DNA from: Streptomyces uncialis
Lineage (GTDB): Bacteria; Actinomycetota; Actinomycetes; Streptomycetales; Streptomycetaceae
Direction of reading: 5' to 3'
NCBI RefSeq assembly: GCF_001905345.1
Contig: NZ_LFBV01000013.1
Location: forward strand, 91,015 to 155,014
DNA length: 64,000 nt
Shown here: in pieces, positions 60,925-64,000 of the stretch
Layout: every line of letters begins with the position of its first letter
Numbering within the stretch: the stretch's first letter is position 1
Translations under genes and position numbers: made by a program
The notes under the pieces: generated by a model
What the model was told of the DNA's origin: nothing
Databases searched by the model: none
The model's input: the letters and a program-made list of their open reading frames with translations, nothing else

Positions 60925-61000
60925 CAGGCTCTATGCTCGTCGCCACATCGTCATGCATACCCGGAAAACGTACCCGTACGACAGGACAGGACGCCGCATA

Positions 61001-62038
61001 GTGGCCGATATAGCCCGCAGAGCCGAGAACCGCTACGGCAACCGTCCGACCATGAAGGACGTCGCCGCGCGCGCAGGAGTCGGTCTCAAGACCGTGTCAC
61101 GCGTGGTCAACGCGGAGCCGGGGGTCACGGCGGACACGGAGCGACGCGTCCAGGAGGCCATCGACGCACTCGGGTTCCGGCGCAACGACAGCGCGCGGGT
61201 ACTGCGCAAAGGGCGTACCGCCAGTGTGGGACTCGTCCTGGAGGATCTGGCCGATCCCTTCTACGGTCCGCTGAGCAGGGCCGTCGAGGAGGTGGCCCGC
61301 GCGCACGGCGCGCTGCTCATCAACGGCTCCAGCGCGGAGGACCCGGGCCGGGAGCAGGAGTTGGCGCTCGCGCTCTGCGCGCGGCGGGTGGACGGGCTGG
61401 TGGTGATCCCCGCCGGGGACGACCACCGGTACCTGGAACCGGAGATCAGGGCCGGGGTCGCCACGGTGTTCGTGGACCGGCCCGCCGGACGTATCGAGGC
61501 GGACACCGTGCTGTCGGACAGTTACGGCGGTGCCCGCGCCGGGGTGGCGCATCTGATCGCCCACGGGCACCGGCGGATCGGGTTCATCGGCGACCAGCCA
61601 CGCATCCACACGGCGGTCGAGCGGCTGCGGGGGTACCGGTCGGCCATGGCCGACGCCGGGATACCGGTCGAGGACGCGTGGATGTCCCTCGGGACGACCG
61701 TCCCCGAGCGGGTACGGGTGGCGGCGGAGGCGATGCTGTCGGGCCCCGGAGCGGTGACAGCGGTCTTCGCGGGGAACAACCGGGTGACCGTGACGGTGGT
61801 GCGTGTGCTGGCCGAACGGAGCCGTCCGGTCGCCCTGGTCGGCTTCGACGACCTGGAACTGGCGGACCTGCTGGTACCGGGGCTCACGGTGATCGCCCAG
61901 GACGCCGCGCAGTTGGGACGGACGGCCGCCGAACGGCTGTTCCGTCAGCTCGACGGGGGCTCACGGACCCCGGAACGCATCGAACTGCCGACCCGGCTGA
62001 TCACCCGGGGGTCCGGCGAGATACCCCCGGCCGACTGA
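61001..62038 (+). CDS. LacI/GalR-family transcriptional regulator
   Basis: A 345-residue repressor. N-terminal LacI helix-turn-helix and hinge (RPTMKDVAARAGVGLKTVSR, VVNAEPGVTADTERRVQEAI) are followed by a periplasmic-binding-like sensor (SVGLVLEDLADPFYGPLSRA, GRTAAERLFRQLDGG). It probably controls its divergent ROK kinase neighbour and itself through the palindrome at 60913-60924. The start is placed at GTG 61001 because AGGACAGGA lies upstream. An ATG at 60953 has no SD and would add 16 residues. The sugar effector is unknown. Confidence 0.87.
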   Translation: MADIARRAENRYGNRPTMKDVAARAGVGLKTVSRVVNAEPGVTADTERRVQEAIDALGFRRNDSARVLRKGRTASVGLVLEDLADPFYGPLSRAVEEVARAHGALLINGSSAEDPGREQELALALCARRVDGLVVIPAGDDHRYLEPEIRAGVATVFVDRPAGRIEADTVLSDSYGGARAGVAHLIAHGHRRIGFIGDQPRIHTAVERLRGYRSAMADAGIPVEDAWMSLGTTVPERVRVAAEAMLSGPGAVTAVFAGNNRVTVTVVRVLAERSRPVALVGFDDLELADLLVPGLTVIAQDAAQLGRTAAERLFRQLDGGSRTPERIELPTRLITRGSGEIPPAD

Positions 62039-62040
62039 CT

Positions 62041-62092
62041 CCGCGCCGACCCGCGCCCCCTCCTCCGGCGTCCCCTCATCCGGTCGGCGCGG
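62041..62092. terminator. Inverted repeat between convergent LacI and CitE-like genes
   Basis: CCGCGCCGACC (62041-62051) pairs with GGTCGGCGCGG (62082-62092) around a 30-base loop. The second arm overlaps the end of the minus-strand gene. It could act as a bidirectional terminator. Confidence 0.5.
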
Positions 62093-63365
62093 TCCGGCGC
62101 GGGAACGCGAGCGCTCGCAGGGCCGGGGCGGTGAGTCCGGTCGCCGTCGTGACCTCGGCCTCGTCCAGTGCGCCGCAGTCCGTACCCCGGACCAGGAAGC
62201 CGCTGAGGGCACGCGCCGTAGCCGGTTCGTCCAGTACGTCGCCGCCCGTGCGTTCCACATAGGCGCGCAGCCGTTCCGCCGCCCGCGCGAACCCCTCCCG
62301 GTAGAAGGCGAAGACGGCCGCGTACCGCGTCGGGAGATGACCGGGGTGCATGTCCCAGCCCTGGTGGTACGCGCGGGCCAGGGCCCGCCGGGTCAGCCGG
62401 TGGTGCAGCCGCCAGGCCTCGTGGACGCGTGGAGTGGGGCCCACCGGCAGGACGTTGGTGGATCCGTCGGACACCCGTACGCCCGTCCCGGCCGCCGCGA
62501 CCTGCATGACGGCCTTGGCGTGGTCCGCGGCGGGATGGTCGCTCGACTGGTACGCGGCGGCGACCCCCAGACAGGCGCTGTAGTCGAACGTGCCGTAGTG
62601 CAGCCCCGTGACGCGTCCCTCCCCCGCCTGGATCATGCGGGCGACGGTCGCCGTGCCGTCGGCCGCGAGCACGGCCTGGCTGGTCTCGACCTGGATCTCG
62701 AACCCGATCCGCGCGGGCAGCGGCCCCCGGGCCCGCTCGAACCCGTCGAGGAGCCGGACCATCGCCGTCACCTGCTCCGGATACGTCACCTTGGGCAGCG
62801 TCAGCACGAGTCCGGCGGGCAGCCCCCCGGCGTCCATGAGTCCGGTCAGGAAGATGTCCAGGGTACGGATGGCCCGCTCCCGTACCGGCGCCTCCAGGCA
62901 CTTCGTCCGGACACCCATGTACGGGGCGGCCGTACCGTCCGCGTACGCCCGCGCCACCAGCCGGGCGGCCCGCGCCGCGGCCTCGTCCTCCTCCGTGTCG
63001 GAGCGGGTGCCGTAGCCGTCCTCGAAGTCGATCCGCAGATCCTCGACCGGCTCGCGCTCCAGTTTGGCCAGTACCCGGGTGTGCACCGGCTCCGCCAACT
63101 CCTCGGGCAGACCGAGAACCGCCGCCAGGGCGGACGCGTCCGGCGCGTGCTCGTCGAGGAGTTCCCGCGCCAGATCCCCCCACCGCCGGACCGTACCCGC
63201 GTCGAACACATCACCCGGCACGTAGACGGTGTGCACCGGCTGCCGGGTGCCCGGGTCCCCCGGGTACGTGCGCGCCAGTCGTACGTCGACCGGGGCGAGC
63301 GCCGCGCAGACGGGCCCGGTGACCTCCCGCGTGAGGCTTCTCGCCACGTGCTCGCGCTGCCGCAT
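62076..63365 (-). CDS. HpcH/HpaI aldolase/citrate-lyase-like (CitE superfamily) protein
   Basis: A 429-residue TIM-barrel protein. Features: RIDFEDGYGTRSDTEEDEAA (metal-binding acids, about 115), LTLPKVTYPEQVTAM, FEIQVETSQAVLAADG (the conserved Glu of the lyase active site), and GRVTGLHYGTFDYSACLGVA. It is longer than CitE (~300) and carries extensions at both ends, matching an actinobacterial family that I recall as DUF6986, often near purine or glyoxylate genes. Substrate unassigned. ATG 63365 has GGGAGG 7 bases upstream. Confidence 0.8.
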   Translation of the reverse strand: MRQREHVARSLTREVTGPVCAALAPVDVRLARTYPGDPGTRQPVHTVYVPGDVFDAGTVRRWGDLARELLDEHAPDASALAAVLGLPEELAEPVHTRVLAKLEREPVEDLRIDFEDGYGTRSDTEEDEAAARAARLVARAYADGTAAPYMGVRTKCLEAPVRERAIRTLDIFLTGLMDAGGLPAGLVLTLPKVTYPEQVTAMVRLLDGFERARGPLPARIGFEIQVETSQAVLAADGTATVARMIQAGEGRVTGLHYGTFDYSACLGVAAAYQSSDHPAADHAKAVMQVAAAGTGVRVSDGSTNVLPVGPTPRVHEAWRLHHRLTRRALARAYHQGWDMHPGHLPTRYAAVFAFYREGFARAAERLRAYVERTGGDVLDEPATARALSGFLVRGTDCGALDEAEVTTATGLTAPALRALAFPRRTAPTG

Positions 63366-63555
63366 GCCACGACCTCCCGCGTTCCGCCGTACGCCGGTCC
63401 CGTACCGGGACGGTGAAGCTACCCAGCGGTCGCGGGCCGGTAACAACCCCTGGGGGCGTACTCCGTGGGGTACGTGTTCGTGTGGCGGTATGGCCGGGCC
63501 CCCGTGCCCGGTGGGGGTCGCGGGGGCCGTGGGTGACCGGCAGCCGGATCGGCCA

Positions 63556-63643
63556 GGGCCGGCCGGACTGTCCGGTCAGGTCGGATCAGGCCGGCCGGGC
63601 TGTCCGGGCCGGCCGGACCTTCCAGGCCGGTCGGATCAGGCCG
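63556..63643. repeat. 50-base tandem repeat (1.8 copies) downstream of etfA
   Basis: GGGCCGGCCGGACTGTCC starting at 63556 recurs as GGGCCGGCCGGACCTTCC starting at 63606, with TCGGATCAGGCCG following at the same distance in both. Unit length is 50 bases. It lies between etfA and the CitE-like gene and may include etfA termination structure. Confidence 0.7.
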
Positions 63644-63649
63644 TGCGGG

Positions 63650-64000
63650 TCAGTTCTTGCGGTGGTTGATCTCGTCGGTCAGCTGGGGCAGGACCTTGAA
63701 CAGGTCACCCACCACACCGAAGTCCACCAGGTCGAAGATCGGCGCCTCCGCGTCCTTGTTCACCGCCACGATCGTCTTCGACGTCTGCATCCCCGCCCGG
63801 TGCTGGATCGCCCCCGAGATCCCGTTCGCCACATACAACTGCGGCGACACACTCTTCCCCGTCTGACCCACCTGACCCGCATGCGGATACCAGCCCGCGT
63901 CCACCGCCGCCCGCGACGCCCCCACCGCACCACCCAACGCATCCGCCAGAGCCTCCACCACCCCGAAGCCCTCCGCACCCCCCACACCACGACCACCCGA
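63650..64000 (-). CDS. etfA: Electron transfer flavoprotein alpha subunit, C-terminal part (truncated by window end)
   Basis: The frame is open to the last base. About 116 C-terminal residues are visible: SGGRGVGGAEGFGVVEALAD, AVGASRAAVDAGWYPHAGQV, QTGKSVSPQLYVANGISGAI then QHRAGMQTSKTIVAVNKD. These are the FAD-binding domain II signatures of EtfA, which passes electrons from acyl-CoA dehydrogenases to the respiratory chain. The gene continues past base 64000, and its usual partner etfB would be expected upstream, beyond the window. Confidence 0.95.
   Translation of the reverse strand, partial: SGGRGVGGAEGFGVVEALADALGGAVGASRAAVDAGWYPHAGQVGQTGKSVSPQLYVANGISGAIQHRAGMQTSKTIVAVNKDAEAPIFDLVDFGVVGDLFKVLPQLTDEINHRKN

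Noticed and set aside
1..64000. tRNA, rRNA, CRISPR, transposase, phage or attachment site
   Set aside because: I found no spacer-repeat array, no recombinase or transposase protein, and no tRNA-like cloverleaf in the intergenic sequence I read. A tRNAscan run was not possible.

Overview
The window is chromosomal DNA of a Streptomyces or close relative. GC content is very high, GTG and TTG starts are common, several genes look leaderless, and families common in or restricted to Streptomyces are present (an Rv1733c-like membrane protein, a Pro/Gln-rich small protein, a SARP/NB-ARC regulator, DUF2252). I see no rRNA, tRNA, CRISPR array, transposase, prophage or PKS/NRPS core. It reads as ordinary-to-accessory chromosome with many short operons and no single dominating cluster.

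Layout. 1-2033: 3' end of a regulator-like gene coupled to an MFS exporter. 2413-4590: dhaKLM, the PTS-dependent dihydroxyacetone kinase, closed by a strong terminator. 4786-7484: GH75 chitosanase, an FN3 lipoprotein and a small secreted protein. 7618-10872: GNAT acetyltransferase, quinone oxidoreductase and a methyltransferase with a possible leader ORF. 11250-15083: GH19 chitinase and a kdpC-kdpA pair with no kdpB. 15484-22830: SGNH lipoprotein, Nudix, Lnt, an O-antigen-ligase-like protein, a PH-like membrane protein, a glutamate-racemase homologue and an HpnB-like glycosyltransferase. 23299-27846: small Pro-rich protein, MOSC protein, Rv1733c-like protein and a beta-helix/AAA fusion. 27893-35100: large membrane hydrolase, DeoR regulator, SRPBCC protein, Cds1-like cysteine desulfhydrase, an unknown small protein and an anti-sigma-like ATPase. 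35133-37568: a plant-type ketol-acid reductoisomerase divergent from an IlvY-like LysR regulator. 37629-38050: a cluster of dispersed intergenic repeats. 38091-44537: ROK regulator, orphan receiver, then a sugar-phosphate locus (class II aldolase, SIS isomerase, DeoR regulator) and an MFS protein. 44619-51873: geranylgeranyl-reductase-like enzyme, M20 peptidase, DUF2252, P-loop/Nudix fusion and a lipoprotein. 52291-57564: two tandem imine-reductase-like genes divergent from a giant SARP/NB-ARC/TPR regulator. 57699-59644: NAD-kinase-like protein and SPFH protein in an overlapping operon with a near-consensus promoter. 59895-62038: ROK glucokinase-like protein divergent from a LacI regulator. 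62076-64000: CitE-like aldolase and the 3' part of etfA.

How the genes may work together. The chitinase promoter has tandem DasR-like (dre) sites flanking the -35, and one related site precedes the FN3 lipoprotein beside the chitosanase. This hints at a shared amino-sugar response. The aldolase/SIS/DeoR group and the ROK/LacI pair are typical sugar-catabolism modules. The most unusual arrangements are the plant-type KARI with its private IlvY-like regulator, the kdpCA pair lacking kdpB, the SPFH/NAD-kinase-like operon, and the tandem reductases beside the NB-ARC regulator.
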